From: an uncultured Spirochaetaceae bacterium
Lineage (GTDB): Bacteria > Spirochaetota > Spirochaetia > Sphaerochaetales > Sphaerochaetaceae
Assembly: GCA_944389075.1 (NCBI GenBank)
Contig: CALXLA010000057.1
Span: forward strand, 30,322 to 94,321
Length of the DNA: 64,000 nucleotides
Direction: 5' to 3'
The position numbers were made by a program, and so were the translations under genes. The notes under the pieces are model-generated. The model was not told the origin of the DNA and did not search any database. It saw only the letters and a list, made by a program, of their open reading frames with translations. Of this stretch, positions 36,085-45,633 are shown in pieces (positions within the stretch are counted from its first letter, which is position 1; each line of letters starts with the position of its first letter).

Positions 36085-37209
36085 ATGGAAAGTATAGTCA
36101 CTGTAGGCGCAGATGTACACAAGGATACGAACAGCGTATGCATGTTCGACTGGAATGACAGTTCTTTCTTCGCAGAGGCTGTAATAGAGCCCGGTGTGGA
36201 GAATATGATCAGGTACATCGAAAAGACCAGGAAGGAATATGGGCTTGGCAGGGATTGCCGTTTCCTGATCGGCTATGAGGCGGGGCCGACAGGCTATGGG
36301 CTATGCAGGGGACTTCAGAAGAAGGGCTATGACTGCGTGATTATGGCTCCTACGACAATAAAGAAGTCAAGCTCGGACAAGAGGAAGAAGACGGACAGGC
36401 GTGATGCGAAGATGCTTGCGATGGCACTTGCAACTGATACATACCGGCGCGTCTATGTGCTTGATGACGATGATGAGGGGACAAGGGAGTTCACAAGGGC
36501 CCGCAACAGCCTCAAGAGAGAGCTGAAACAGGCAAAGCAGATGCTCCTTTCATTCCTGCTGCGCATCGGAAGAAGCTATCCCGACTCCGGCAGCTACTGG
36601 ACGCTCAAACACAGGAACTGGCTCGAAACCCTTAAGTTTGAGGATCGGAAGCTCAATTATGCATACCGATCATATCTGCAGCAGATAAAGGACCTGGAAG
36701 CCAAGCTCGCACTCATGGACGATGAGATAGAGAACATCGCTGATGAGGAGAGATACAAGGACAAGGTAGACAGGCTCGTATGCTTCTCGGGTGTGGATAC
36801 ACAGACGGCACTGACGCTTGTCGTCGAGATCGGCGACTTCGGAAGGTTCGCAACAGCAGAGCAGTTTGCAAGCTATATAGGGCTTGTCCCTGGAGAGGAT
36901 TCAAGCGGTCAGAAGAAGCGCACCGGATCGATAACGAAGGAAGGTAATTCAAGGGTGCGCGTTGTCCTTACTGAAGCAGCAAAAGCCATAAAGCGGAGCA
37001 GTCCATACCATAAGTCAAAACGTATCCTTGAGCGGCAGAAGGGCCAGTCTCCTGAGATAATCGCATATGCTGACCGTGGCTCAAAACGCATCCGGCAGAA
37101 GATGGCAAGGATGGACAATCATGGAAAGAACAGGAACGTATCCACGGCAGCGGGAGCAAGGGAGCTTGCATGCTTCGTATGGGGGATGATGACAGGCAAT
37201 ATTGCCTGA
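36085..37209 (+). CDS. IS110-family transposase (DEDD recombinase)
   Basis: This ~374-residue recombinase has the N-terminal RuvC-like DEDD domain (VGADVHKD near residue 8, KKTDRRDAKMLA near 105) and the C-terminal Transposase_20 domain (FASYIGLVPGEDSSGQ, KEGNSRVRVVLTEAA) with the catalytic-Ser region. It catalyses cut-and-paste through DNA circles, guided in studied relatives by a noncoding bridge RNA. The start is ATG 36085, with GGAGG at 36075-36079. The frame is full length. Confidence 0.9.
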   Translation: MESIVTVGADVHKDTNSVCMFDWNDSSFFAEAVIEPGVENMIRYIEKTRKEYGLGRDCRFLIGYEAGPTGYGLCRGLQKKGYDCVIMAPTTIKKSSSDKRKKTDRRDAKMLAMALATDTYRRVYVLDDDDEGTREFTRARNSLKRELKQAKQMLLSFLLRIGRSYPDSGSYWTLKHRNWLETLKFEDRKLNYAYRSYLQQIKDLEAKLALMDDEIENIADEERYKDKVDRLVCFSGVDTQTALTLVVEIGDFGRFATAEQFASYIGLVPGEDSSGQKKRTGSITKEGNSRVRVVLTEAAKAIKRSSPYHKSKRILERQKGQSPEIIAYADRGSKRIRQKMARMDNHGKNRNVSTAAGARELACFVWGMMTGNIA

Positions 37210-37483
37210 GGCAGATAGAGGCAAGGGAAAGGACACAAGTGCATGATTCAGCTATCTTCGATAAAACTGTGGGACTGAGATAGATTCTCGCATCCAGACT
37301 GAAAGGGCTTTCGGCGAACCATTGACCTGCAGGTAACCAATCCGCGTATATCAGAATGGCCAAGTGCCGATAGAAACTGAGCTCTTTCCTTTGCCTGTAC
37401 AGGCCTTGCCATCCTATAAACCGGCAGAAGGAGAAAAGAATAGAAATATACTCTTGACAACGGTCACATCATATCAGTTTTTA

Positions 37484-37979
37484 CTATCTGTATGTAATAG
37501 CTGAATGTGATATTACAGCATTCCGTATATCATTAGCCTCAAGATATGCAGATAAAATATCATAATCGGTAGTATTTTTTGAATCTAATATAATCTCAAC
37601 AATATTAGTAGATGTAAATGGAAATTCAACGTATGACTGAATAAAATTTCGAAAAGCTTCCAATATAAACTGGCTGGCTATTATTTAATATAAAATCAGA
37701 ATATATTCTTTCTATACTTTTTTCTGGTACGCCTTTTTCAAGGAGTTTTTCAGCAATCCTCCCATATAAAATATCAAAGATTCTATTTTCTGTATAATCA
37801 TTTACAGTATAATTGTTACTCAGATGTATGCACTTAGACTCAATTATCGACATAAATGCATCTAAACTGCAGTACTGATAAATTGTTTCATTTATATTAT
37901 TGCATTCGGGGTATAACAATAACTCATGAACACTTGGCTTCTTAGAATTAATCTTTATTCGATTCCAGAAATTACTCAT
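37484..37979 (-). pseudogene. DUF2971 family protein, broken
   Basis: The first 117 residues match the start of DUF2971 proteins (IYQYCSLDAFMSIIESKCIHLSNN, NDYTENR, then YIGSFSK), but the frame stops at 37626. A second frame continues over 37484-37680 and looks like the family's C-terminal end (VEIILDSKN, NAVISHSAITYR before a stop). The internal part is missing, so the gene has lost a segment and is frameshifted. It is AT-rich and probably acquired; DUF2971 genes often sit in defence or mobile regions. Confidence 0.6.
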
Positions 37980-38076
37980 TGAATAATTTTAATATCAATA
38001 AATAACTATCAAATTTTTATGATTATACCAAATACAATTTTGTTGATTAATAATCATATCTGAAAAAATCTTCCTC

Positions 38077-38108
38077 TACGATTTTGACTTTAGGTCTCGG
38101 CTTGGTTT
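38077..38108 (+). repeat. Direct repeat, copy 1 (left of glycan genes)
   Basis: A 32-base identical sequence, beginning TACGATTTTGACTTTAGG, occurs here and at 45602-45633 in the same orientation, with weaker similarity continuing for ~40 bases. The pair brackets the glycan locus from the GT4 gene to the flippase. It may be the end of a lost element. Confidence 0.75.
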
Positions 38109-38239
38109 CGATTTATCGTGTCATCCCCGGTTGGTGTTTTGGTCTCGTCCCCAACACTGTATAATAAATACAAGAGGAAATGGATATTTCATTTGAAAGC
38201 TTTTAACTGATTTTATAAGATAAGTAAGGAGACTAAAAT

Positions 38240-39415
38240 ATGATTATTGGCCAGTTCAGCGAAGCCTATCCCCCAACACGGGATGGAGTCAGCTCAGTCG
38301 TATATGACTATGTACATGAACTCCGTAAGCTCGGAGATGATTGCTATGCAATAGTTTCTGGCACTGGAGAGGGAGTATTAGAATATGATAAAGCAGAAGG
38401 TGATGATAAAGTACTGAGAAGCTTGATGCATGTCATTCCACTGACTTCACCTTATGGATATACAACTATCAATAGGGACGTCAAACGGAAAGTCGACTCC
38501 ATTGATTTTGATATAGTACATGCTCACTCGCCATTCATGCTTGGCCGCTATGCGATAAAAACCGCAAGAAAGAAACATATCCCTGTTGTGATGACTTTCC
38601 ACTCACAATACAGGAAAGATATCAAGCGTGTTGTCAAAAGCGAATTCATCACAGATCTTGTAATGAAGTATGTGATACACAGCTTCAATATGGCGGATCA
38701 TGTTTGGGCAGTAAATGGAACAAGTGCGGATGTTCTGTGCAACTATGGATTCAAAGGTAATATCGATATAGTCCGCAACTTCTGCAATTTCGAGAAAACA
38801 CCAGATGACGAGAAATGGATATTACGCAAAGAAGGACGCGAATATCTCGGAATCGACGATGGGCCAATTGCGCTCTTCATTGGTCAGCAGAACAGGAAAA
38901 AGAATCTTGGGCTTGTCCTGGATGCAATAAAAATCCTGAAGGATGAGAATTTCTACTGTACACTTGTATCTGTAGGTACCGGACCTGATCTGGAAATGTA
39001 TAAAAATACAGCGAAGGAATACGGGATTGATGAGAGGGTAATATTCACAGGTCAGATACATGATAGGGAACTACTTAGGAGAATATATGCAGCATCTGAT
39101 TTAATGACATTTCCTTCTCTATACGACAATGCAAGTATTGTGATAATTGAGGCTGCATCAGTAGCGCTCCCCTCACTATTGATAGAAGGTGCTGTATGTA
39201 CAGAGGGTACTGAAAATGGCTTTAATGCATTCCTGTCTCATGAAGATAAATATGAATATGCTACTGAGATGAAAAGAATACTTTCTGATGATAAAGTGAG
39301 AATGAATGTAGGACGGAATGCCCAGAATACCCTTTTCAGGAGTAAGAAAGAAGCAACCTTAGAAGTAAGAACCAGATACTCAGAAATCATAGAAGAATAC
39401 AATGCAAGGCATTGA
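38240..39415 (+). CDS. Glycosyltransferase family 4
   Basis: The 391-residue protein is a GT-B-fold retaining glycosyltransferase, cytoplasmic or membrane-associated. It has the N-terminal QFSEAYPPTRDGVSSVV loop, the DIVHAHSPFMLG segment, FIGQQNRKKNLG and the sugar-nucleotide-binding FPSLYDNASIVIIEAASVALP. It resembles diacylglycerol glucosyltransferases and capsule glycosyltransferases. AAGGAG precedes the ATG by 8 bases. A TATAAT (38160-38165) lies near the 32-base repeat. It is transcribed away from the glf-GT2-flippase group. Confidence 0.88.
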   Translation: MIIGQFSEAYPPTRDGVSSVVYDYVHELRKLGDDCYAIVSGTGEGVLEYDKAEGDDKVLRSLMHVIPLTSPYGYTTINRDVKRKVDSIDFDIVHAHSPFMLGRYAIKTARKKHIPVVMTFHSQYRKDIKRVVKSEFITDLVMKYVIHSFNMADHVWAVNGTSADVLCNYGFKGNIDIVRNFCNFEKTPDDEKWILRKEGREYLGIDDGPIALFIGQQNRKKNLGLVLDAIKILKDENFYCTLVSVGTGPDLEMYKNTAKEYGIDERVIFTGQIHDRELLRRIYAASDLMTFPSLYDNASIVIIEAASVALPSLLIEGAVCTEGTENGFNAFLSHEDKYEYATEMKRILSDDKVRMNVGRNAQNTLFRSKKEATLEVRTRYSEIIEEYNARH

Positions 39416-39441
39416 TAGACAAGCTGTTCGTAAGTCACAAC

Positions 39442-39505
39442 TGAGGTGAACCCTCAAAACTGGACCTGAAATAATGCTAGGCTATCTTCTCTCGGAAGAT
39501 CAACA
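39442..39505 (-). mobile_element. IS3-type element end remnant, next to a G12 tract
   Basis: About 64 bases match the reverse complement of the right end of the decayed IS3 element near 47775-47837 (GAGGTGAACCCTCAAA, then GGCTATCTTCTCTCGGAA). Similarity ends exactly where a run of 12 G's starts (39506-39517). Confidence 0.65.
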
Positions 39506-39517
39506 GGGGGGGGGGGG
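39506..39517 (+). repeat. G12 homopolymer
   Basis: Twelve G's follow the IS3-end remnant. No intact gene spans the tract; a 62-codon frame through it is not convincing. The rest of 39518-39720 shows no gene. Confidence 0.9.
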
Positions 39518-39724
39518 ATTCCGGGACCTGCTGGATAGCACAGAGAGCAATGACAGAAGAAGACTACTGCGGGAGTGTAATTCATTTTGTGAACATTCCC
39601 TCATAGCTAGTAGGAAGAAGAAAAATAATCTGCAGCTGAGACAGCAGCCTATCATCAGCTAACAAAAATCTAAATACGCAATAAGGCGCTATCAATGTCA
39701 GATCAGCAACACCTTTCGAAGTCG

Positions 39725-40201
39725 CAGATCTCGACAACTAGCGTCAGCACCGTCTGCGTATCCACGCCTGAGAGGTATACGAGCCTGTCTTCTTCCTCTT
39801 GTCCGAGCTTGACTTCTTTATTGTCGTAGGAGCCATAATCACGCAGTCATAGCCTTTCTTCTGGAGTCCTCTGCAAAGCTCATAGTCTGCCGGCCCTGCC
39901 TCATAGCCGATTAAGAAGCGGCAATACCTGCCATGCCCATATTCCTTCCTGGCCTTTTCCACGTACCTGATCATATTTTCCACACTAGGCTTTATTACAG
40001 CCTCTGCGAAGATTAATCCCTCTTTCCAGACGAACAATGCTGTTAGTGTCCTTGTGTACATCTGCGCCTACAGAGATTATACTTTCCATTGTACATCCAT
40101 CTTGCATGTGCTAAGACTGCACATGCTGTTGAATTTCTCTTTCCTCAGTATGTAGCCGAATTCATGTATCCTGAAAAACCAAGAAAATCACTTCATATTG
40201 T
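39725..40201 (-). pseudogene. Internally deleted IS110 copy
   Basis: The minus strand carries the IS110 left noncoding region (40085-40201), the first ~105 codons of the transposase, and then, after a jump, ~20 codons matching residues 243-263 of the intact transposase. The junction occurs at AGAC, present at both break points of the intact copy, so ~375 bases were lost by a microhomology deletion. The remnant starts on the TAG stop of glf. Confidence 0.85.
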
Positions 40202-41299
40202 CTAATTATTCTGACTATCTGCCAAATCAAGAGACGCTCTAATTATCTTATCCATATCAAAATAAGAATACTGAGCAAGTCTACCACCAAGAATAAGCCA
40301 ACTGCAATCGTCCGCGAGAACACGATATTTCTTGTACAACTCAGTATTCTTCTCATTATTTATTGGATAGTATGGCTCCCCGCTTTTCTCGAACTCCTCA
40401 GGGTATTCACGGCTTATCCAAGTAACAGGAGAGTCTGTTTTCTCAAAATGCTTGTGTTCGATTATTCTTGTATATGGAACATCCGCTGATGTGTAGTTGA
40501 CAACAGCAACTCCCTGAAAATTATCAGTTTCAATCCTTTCATCTTCAAATCTAACACTTCTGTATTCAAGTCTTCCAAGCGAATAATCAAAGAGCTCATC
40601 AATAGCCCCTGTATATAGAACCTTCTTTGCAATCTTCCTGAGATTATCCCTATCCTTGTTGAAATCAACTCCAAGCTGTACGTCAGCTGAGGCAAGAAGT
40701 TTCTCGATTATCGGAGTATATCCGTCTTTCGGAATTCCCTGATAGGGATCTCTGAAGTAATTGTTATCATATGTGAATCGGACAGGAAGCCGCTTGATTA
40801 TTTCTGGAGGAAGCTCTGAACATGGCCTGCCCCACTGTTTTTCAGTATATCCTTTTACAAGTTTTTCATAAATATCTTTGCCAACAAGGCTTATAGCCTG
40901 TTTCTCAAGATTATCAATCTCTACTATCTTACCTCTCTGTCTATCTATGATTGCCTTTGCTTCTGAAGGTGTTTTTATCCCCCACATCCTTGAGAATGTA
41001 TTCATATTGAAAGGCATGTTATAGACTTCATCTTTATAGATTGCAATCGGAGAGTTTATGAAAGGAATGAATTCCGCAAAGTGCAATACATACTCCCATA
41101 CCTCCTTATCAGAAGTATGGAAGATATGTGCACCGTATCTATGGATATTGATTCCATCCTTCACACATGTGTATATATTGCCACCTATATGATTACGCCT
41201 ATCAATAACAAGACATTTCTTTCCATTTGCAGCAGCTCTTTCTGCAAATACAGAACCAAACAATCCTGAACCTACAATCAGATAATCGTAATGTGTCAT
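40202..41299 (-). CDS. glf: UDP-galactopyranose mutase
   Basis: The 365-residue flavoenzyme interconverts UDP-galactopyranose and UDP-galactofuranose, giving Galf for surface polysaccharides. It has the FAD-binding DYLIVGSGLFGSVFA start, the DRRNHIGGNIY motif, HRYGAHIFHT and the late WLILGGRLAQYSYFDMD. Length is normal. The stop codon coincides with the start of the deleted IS110 copy, but the C terminus looks complete. It is downstream in the flippase-GT2-GT2-glf group. Confidence 0.95.
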   Translation of the reverse strand: MTHYDYLIVGSGLFGSVFAERAAANGKKCLVIDRRNHIGGNIYTCVKDGINIHRYGAHIFHTSDKEVWEYVLHFAEFIPFINSPIAIYKDEVYNMPFNMNTFSRMWGIKTPSEAKAIIDRQRGKIVEIDNLEKQAISLVGKDIYEKLVKGYTEKQWGRPCSELPPEIIKRLPVRFTYDNNYFRDPYQGIPKDGYTPIIEKLLASADVQLGVDFNKDRDNLRKIAKKVLYTGAIDELFDYSLGRLEYRSVRFEDERIETDNFQGVAVVNYTSADVPYTRIIEHKHFEKTDSPVTWISREYPEEFEKSGEPYYPINNEKNTELYKKYRVLADDCSWLILGGRLAQYSYFDMDKIIRASLDLADSQNN

Positions 41300-41324
41300 A
41301 ATTACCCTCCAATGAACTTCAAAT

Positions 41325-42251
41325 TCACCTTAATGGAATCAACTCTTTGAAAAGCAAATCCCTGTTACAGATTTTTCCGGTCATAAGATAGCGCAAATAC
41401 ATTTTCTGATATGGTAAATACTTGGCAATATAAGCATCTGGACTAATCCCTTTGAATCGCATCAAAGTTCTAAATCTTACATAATTGAGAACAAAGAATA
41501 ATGCCCCATTTCTAATTACTGGTTTGATATCATTGACCAATCCAGTCCTTGTCAGATTTATATAGCCATCAAGTTCATCTGTTCTGGAAATCTTGAATGG
41601 TGAATGGATATCACCTGCGGCTCTATATCTATACATATATAGAGGTTCATTAGTATAAACAATTGAGTTAAGCTTAACCATCAAACCTGGCATTGCATAT
41701 AAATCATCCAGTCGGCGCCCAACAGGAAAAGAGAAACCCTTAAGGAATTCCTTCTTAATCAATCTTCCCCATGGAACACATCTGTATCCAGTAAGCCTGG
41801 TCATTTCATATACAAACTCCTTACCTGTATATTTAAGTACCTTCCATTTTTTATTGGCAGTACTGAATTCGATATCTCTTCTGACTTCCTTAAAACCACA
41901 AGATGCAGCATCCGCATTGTACTTTTCCAATAACGTAACTAAGCGTTCAACATGTTCAGGAAGAATCCAATCATCAGAATCAGCAAACAGAATGTAATCA
42001 CCTGTTGCAATCTCTATCATTTTATTGCGGCAAGCAGCAGCTCCTGCATTATCTTGAGTATATAGATGAATCCTATTATCTTTTTCTGCATATTTCTTGC
42101 AGATTTCGTAGCTATGATCAGTAGATCCATCATTATTGATAAGAATCTCAAGATTCTTATATGTCTGATTTACTATGCTATCTATGCATTTCCCAACATA
42201 TTCATCAACATTATATACAGGTACAATTATGGAAACCTTTGGCCCATTCAT
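41325..42251 (-). CDS. Glycosyltransferase family 2
   Basis: The 308-residue GT-A-fold inverting glycosyltransferase has the start VSIIVPVYNVDEYVGKCIDSI, the nucleotide-binding NNDGSTD, and FADSDDW as its DXD. It has no membrane segment. Its paralogues at 42322 and 56030 share the start and a C-terminal KEL(I)PLR-like end, so all three come from a recent family expansion. Confidence 0.9.
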   Translation of the reverse strand: MNGPKVSIIVPVYNVDEYVGKCIDSIVNQTYKNLEILINNDGSTDHSYEICKKYAEKDNRIHLYTQDNAGAAACRNKMIEIATGDYILFADSDDWILPEHVERLVTLLEKYNADAASCGFKEVRRDIEFSTANKKWKVLKYTGKEFVYEMTRLTGYRCVPWGRLIKKEFLKGFSFPVGRRLDDLYAMPGLMVKLNSIVYTNEPLYMYRYRAAGDIHSPFKISRTDELDGYINLTRTGLVNDIKPVIRNGALFFVLNYVRFRTLMRFKGISPDAYIAKYLPYQKMYLRYLMTGKICNRDLLFKELIPLR

Positions 42252-42321
42252 TATCGTCTCCTTACTTTAAAGCAGGACAATTATTGTTGCTCAGATAAAC
42301 AAGGAGAACTAAAGCTGCTTG

Positions 42322-43254
42322 CTAACGAAGAGGTTTCGGCTCCTTGTATATTAAATCACTGCATTCATAACGATTAGTTAAAAGAATCCTTGAATATACT
42401 CTCAGATAGGGTGCGTATTTATCTATATAACGACACAAATACCCCCCCCCAGCTAAGATTTTGTTTTTCTTTATCGCGCACATAAATCTAAAGTAGTTGG
42501 GTATAAAATATATAATTCCATGCTTAACAAGCATTTTGCATTTGTACTCAAATCCAGTCTTTATCAAAGAAATATAACCATCCAATTCATCTGTTCTTGC
42601 AATCTTAAATGAAGAATGAACAAAACCATCTTGTCTCTGACGGTATATATACATTGGATCACGTGTAGATGCAATTTTTGAAAACTTCATAAAAAGCTTC
42701 GGCATGACGAATATATCCTCGAAAATCCGGCCATCCGGAAAATACAGATCTTGTAGGTATTCTCGTTTAATCAGACGTCCCCATGCAACGCACCTATAGC
42801 CAATAAGACGTGTCATCCTGTCTGCAAATTCTTCGCCTGTAAGCATTGAAACCTTATTTGTCCTATGGATATGCCTCAGATCCTCATTCTTTGCCTTATA
42901 AAATCCACAAGCTGAAGCATCCGCATTATTCTTCTCAAGAAGAATAACTAGTCGTTCAATACACTCGGGAAGCAACCAATCATCAGAATCTACAAAGAAT
43001 ATATAATCACCAGTTACTTCATCATACACAGCGTTTCTTGCAGCGGATAATCCTCTATTCTCCTGGCTGAATAGCTTTATCCTGCTATCCTTCTCTGCAT
43101 ACGTCTTGCATATCTCATAGCTATTATCTGTAGAACCATCATTATTGATTAGGATTTCCAGATTTGTATATGTCTGATTGATAATGCTGTCTATGCATTT
43201 GCCGACATACTTCTCAACGTTATAGACAGGGACAATTACAGAGACTTTTTTCAT
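42322..43254 (-). CDS. Glycosyltransferase family 2 with internal G9 tract
   Basis: This 310-residue GT2 has VSVIVPVYNVEKYVGKCIDSI, NNDGSTD and FVDSDDW. In the C-terminal part the minus strand carries nine G's (42442-42450) encoding Gly-Gly-Gly; with nine the frame is intact and ends KEPKPLR like its paralogues. Loss or gain of one G would bring a stop within about 8-12 codons and remove ~37 residues. Its ATG overlaps the flippase stop by four bases. Confidence 0.9.
   Translation of the reverse strand: MKKVSVIVPVYNVEKYVGKCIDSIINQTYTNLEILINNDGSTDNSYEICKTYAEKDSRIKLFSQENRGLSAARNAVYDEVTGDYIFFVDSDDWLLPECIERLVILLEKNNADASACGFYKAKNEDLRHIHRTNKVSMLTGEEFADRMTRLIGYRCVAWGRLIKREYLQDLYFPDGRIFEDIFVMPKLFMKFSKIASTRDPMYIYRQRQDGFVHSSFKIARTDELDGYISLIKTGFEYKCKMLVKHGIIYFIPNYFRFMCAIKKNKILAGGGYLCRYIDKYAPYLRVYSRILLTNRYECSDLIYKEPKPLR
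42442..42450 (-). repeat. G9 tract within a glycosyltransferase gene
   Basis: Nine C's on the plus strand, nine G's in the coding strand of the GT2 gene at 42322-43254; the present length keeps the frame open. Confidence 0.9.
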
Positions 43255-44720
43255 TCAGATAATTCCTCAGTTTCCTTGTTTTCTCTGACTTTATGGAAAA
43301 ACTTCCAGATTCCATCGATAACTAGTCTATCATGGATAATCAAAAGAAAAGCAATATAAATAAACAAACCTGCAAGGATATCAATCAGAACACCGAAGAC
43401 TGTACAGGGAATATACTCATCCAGATACATCAAAGCTATGCCTGTGACTATTCCTGCAATCACATACGAAACGCCATATCTAAGGATCCTTCTTATACGA
43501 AGAAGTCCAATTTTAGAAATGAAAATAAGCTCAGTTATCAGGACACAGAACTCTGCGACTACAGAGCCAATGGATGCTCCAACAGACATCAGCTTCGGTA
43601 TAAGAATGAGATTCATGAAAAAGTTGACTACAGCACCTATTATGAGAGCAATATTGTAATAACGGACTTTCTTTGCAGGAACCAGATACTGATTTCCTGA
43701 TATCGTACTCAGTCCCATTGCAAGAAGAATCGGCAGCAATACTCTTGCAAGCATTGAAACCTTATCATACCCAGGGCCATAGAACAAAGGAACAACACGC
43801 GGAACAATAAAATACATTACAACAATGACAGGTATGACTGAAAACCATGCAAAGCGGTATGAATCATACATCCGTTTCTTTACGATATGCATGTTGTTCC
43901 GGCCTAACTCATATGCGATACGTGGAGCTGATACACTTGCCAATGTCGTTACGAGCATGACCCCGCCTTTTACTAGATTCTGCGAAAGCTCATAGTATCC
44001 ATTCTCAGCATAGACACCACCTGACAAAAGACCAATCATAGATTTATCAAGGACTGTATAGATCTGAACTGCAGTTGAAGGGACAAACAATGTCAGTACA
44101 GGTACCAAATGGCGTTTTATATTAAGCTTACCCTTAAACCTTGTCAGAAGATGCGGCAACCGTATGAAAAGCGATATCGATACCCCGCATACTCCCATTG
44201 ATTCAATGATACAGTATTTATAGAAATCATCAGGTTCTCGTACAAATGTGACTATTGCAATGAAATATACTACTTTTATGAATAGAGTACGTATGGCAAC
44301 TGTACCGAATTTCTCAAGTCCTGTATAGAGAAATGAAATATCAAGCATTGAGTTCAATATCTGGATAATTATTATCGTGTACAGAATCTTGTCTGGTGCT
44401 ATAAAAATAATGAAAACAACATAAAGAGCAATAACTGCTGACGATATCAGTACTTTCAAAAGAAAGAGCTCTACGAATACTTTCGAATATGCTTCTTTAT
44501 CATCTCTCAAAAATGCTATTTCACGCTGTCCATAGGAAAGAAATCCAAGGTTTGAGACAAGAACAAAATACGAACAAATTGATGTCGCATAACTATAAGC
44601 ACCGATTTCCGCAGCCCCAAGAGCTCTCGATATAAAGAAAAGAGCTGTAGACCATATTATCGAAGTCAGCAACTGGTTTGATATGGCAGAAAAATAGTTC
44701 TTCTTCAGACTCTTGCTCAT
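43251..44720 (-). CDS. Polysaccharide flippase (Wzx-like, MATE/MOP superfamily)
   Basis: The 489-residue membrane protein has 12-14 hydrophobic segments and the Wzx-type N terminus (SNQLLTSIIWSTALFFISRALGAAEIGAYSYA). It should flip lipid-linked oligosaccharide units across the inner membrane for polymer assembly. It is first of the flippase-GT2-GT2-glf group. A TATATT lies ~10 bases before the ATG. Confidence 0.9.
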   Translation of the reverse strand: MSKSLKKNYFSAISNQLLTSIIWSTALFFISRALGAAEIGAYSYATSICSYFVLVSNLGFLSYGQREIAFLRDDKEAYSKVFVELFLLKVLISSAVIALYVVFIIFIAPDKILYTIIIIQILNSMLDISFLYTGLEKFGTVAIRTLFIKVVYFIAIVTFVREPDDFYKYCIIESMGVCGVSISLFIRLPHLLTRFKGKLNIKRHLVPVLTLFVPSTAVQIYTVLDKSMIGLLSGGVYAENGYYELSQNLVKGGVMLVTTLASVSAPRIAYELGRNNMHIVKKRMYDSYRFAWFSVIPVIVVMYFIVPRVVPLFYGPGYDKVSMLARVLLPILLAMGLSTISGNQYLVPAKKVRYYNIALIIGAVVNFFMNLILIPKLMSVGASIGSVVAEFCVLITELIFISKIGLLRIRRILRYGVSYVIAGIVTGIALMYLDEYIPCTVFGVLIDILAGLFIYIAFLLIIHDRLVIDGIWKFFHKVRENKETEELSE

Positions 44721-45139
44721 GCTATCTGGAAAATATACCTAATATCGCAGACTTTCTCAAGGAAGCACTTTTTATTGTTTATCAGGTCTGAGTCATTAGA
44801 AGAACTGCGGCCCCATATTCTCTCAGTTTCAGGAAATAAACTGTATTTGACATCTATTTGAGCATATACATGCATAAAATCTCACCATCGCTTCATAGGT
44901 ATGCGAAATACCTACCATACATAACATCCAACAACCCAAAATGTTTCAATACTGATATGTAAAATGAATTTTACTCTATTTTACGAAGACTTACTAAAAT
45001 TTTCCATCAGTCAAGTCTGGATATATTCAGCAATATAAACTATTTTGTCATGGTACAATCTGATTAAGGAAAACTAATATCTTCCTTCCCATAAAGGGAT
45101 TCAGTTTCAGATTTCTCTTTATCAGCTTTTCTAAAAGTG

Positions 45140-45300
45140 TCTGACTCTCATGAAATTTTTCTTTTATCCTTTTCTAGACTATTACAAACAGAGTGCGGGT
45201 GTAATCCTTCAGGATTGAGATCCTGTCATCGTAACCGAGTTCCCGTATCCGATCAAATATGACGAATGAGTTCGTGACTCCTTCCACAGTAGGCCATTCA
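45140..45300 (-). pseudogene. IS21-family IstA remnant
   Basis: One minus-strand frame reads NSFVIFDRIRELGYDDRISILKDY in segments, like the region of IstA transposases just after the DNA-binding part. It has no start or catalytic domain and neighbouring frames are broken. Confidence 0.55.
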
Positions 45301-45601
45301 CCGTTTCAGAAACTTTATTCAGCTTGCTCTCACCAGCCCACCATTCTTACCCTGATGGCTTGAGTTCATAACCATTGCTCTTCCATCTGCGCAGTATGGA
45401 TCTGCTGCCCCTGTATGCCTCTCAATCTCTGCGAGGTTTATTCCCCACCCTTAAGGTCTCGAAGGTTGCAAGATTCTCAGTTAGAACCTCTCAAGGTCAA
45501 TCTCATTGACAATCTTTCATCCTTCATCTTGTTGATTGATCATATTGATCATTATTCAAATCTAGGATTATTGATGCCCGAGAAATGCCCTTCTTTATCC
45601 A

Positions 45602-45633
45602 TACGATTTTGACTTTAGGTCTCGGCTTGGTTT
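45602..45633 (+). repeat. Direct repeat, copy 2 (right of glycan genes)
   Basis: Identical over 32 bases to 38077-38108 and in the same direction. Confidence 0.75.

Larger units (their letters stand above)
35969..37209 (+). mobile_element. IS110-family element (right end not fixed)
   Basis: The left end is set at 35969 because the ~115 noncoding bases before the transposase are conserved in the deleted copy at 39725-40200 and stop matching there. The right end is uncertain: about 260 noncoding bases follow the transposase before other sequence begins near 37480. No terminal inverted repeats are seen, as usual for IS110. A perfect 10-base inverted repeat and an inner 8-base-pair hairpin precede the transposase. 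Confidence 0.75.

Noticed and set aside
39474..39662. 62-codon frame running through the G12 tract
   Set aside because: Its first third is IS3-end sequence in antisense, it has no ribosome site, and it has no recognisable domain.
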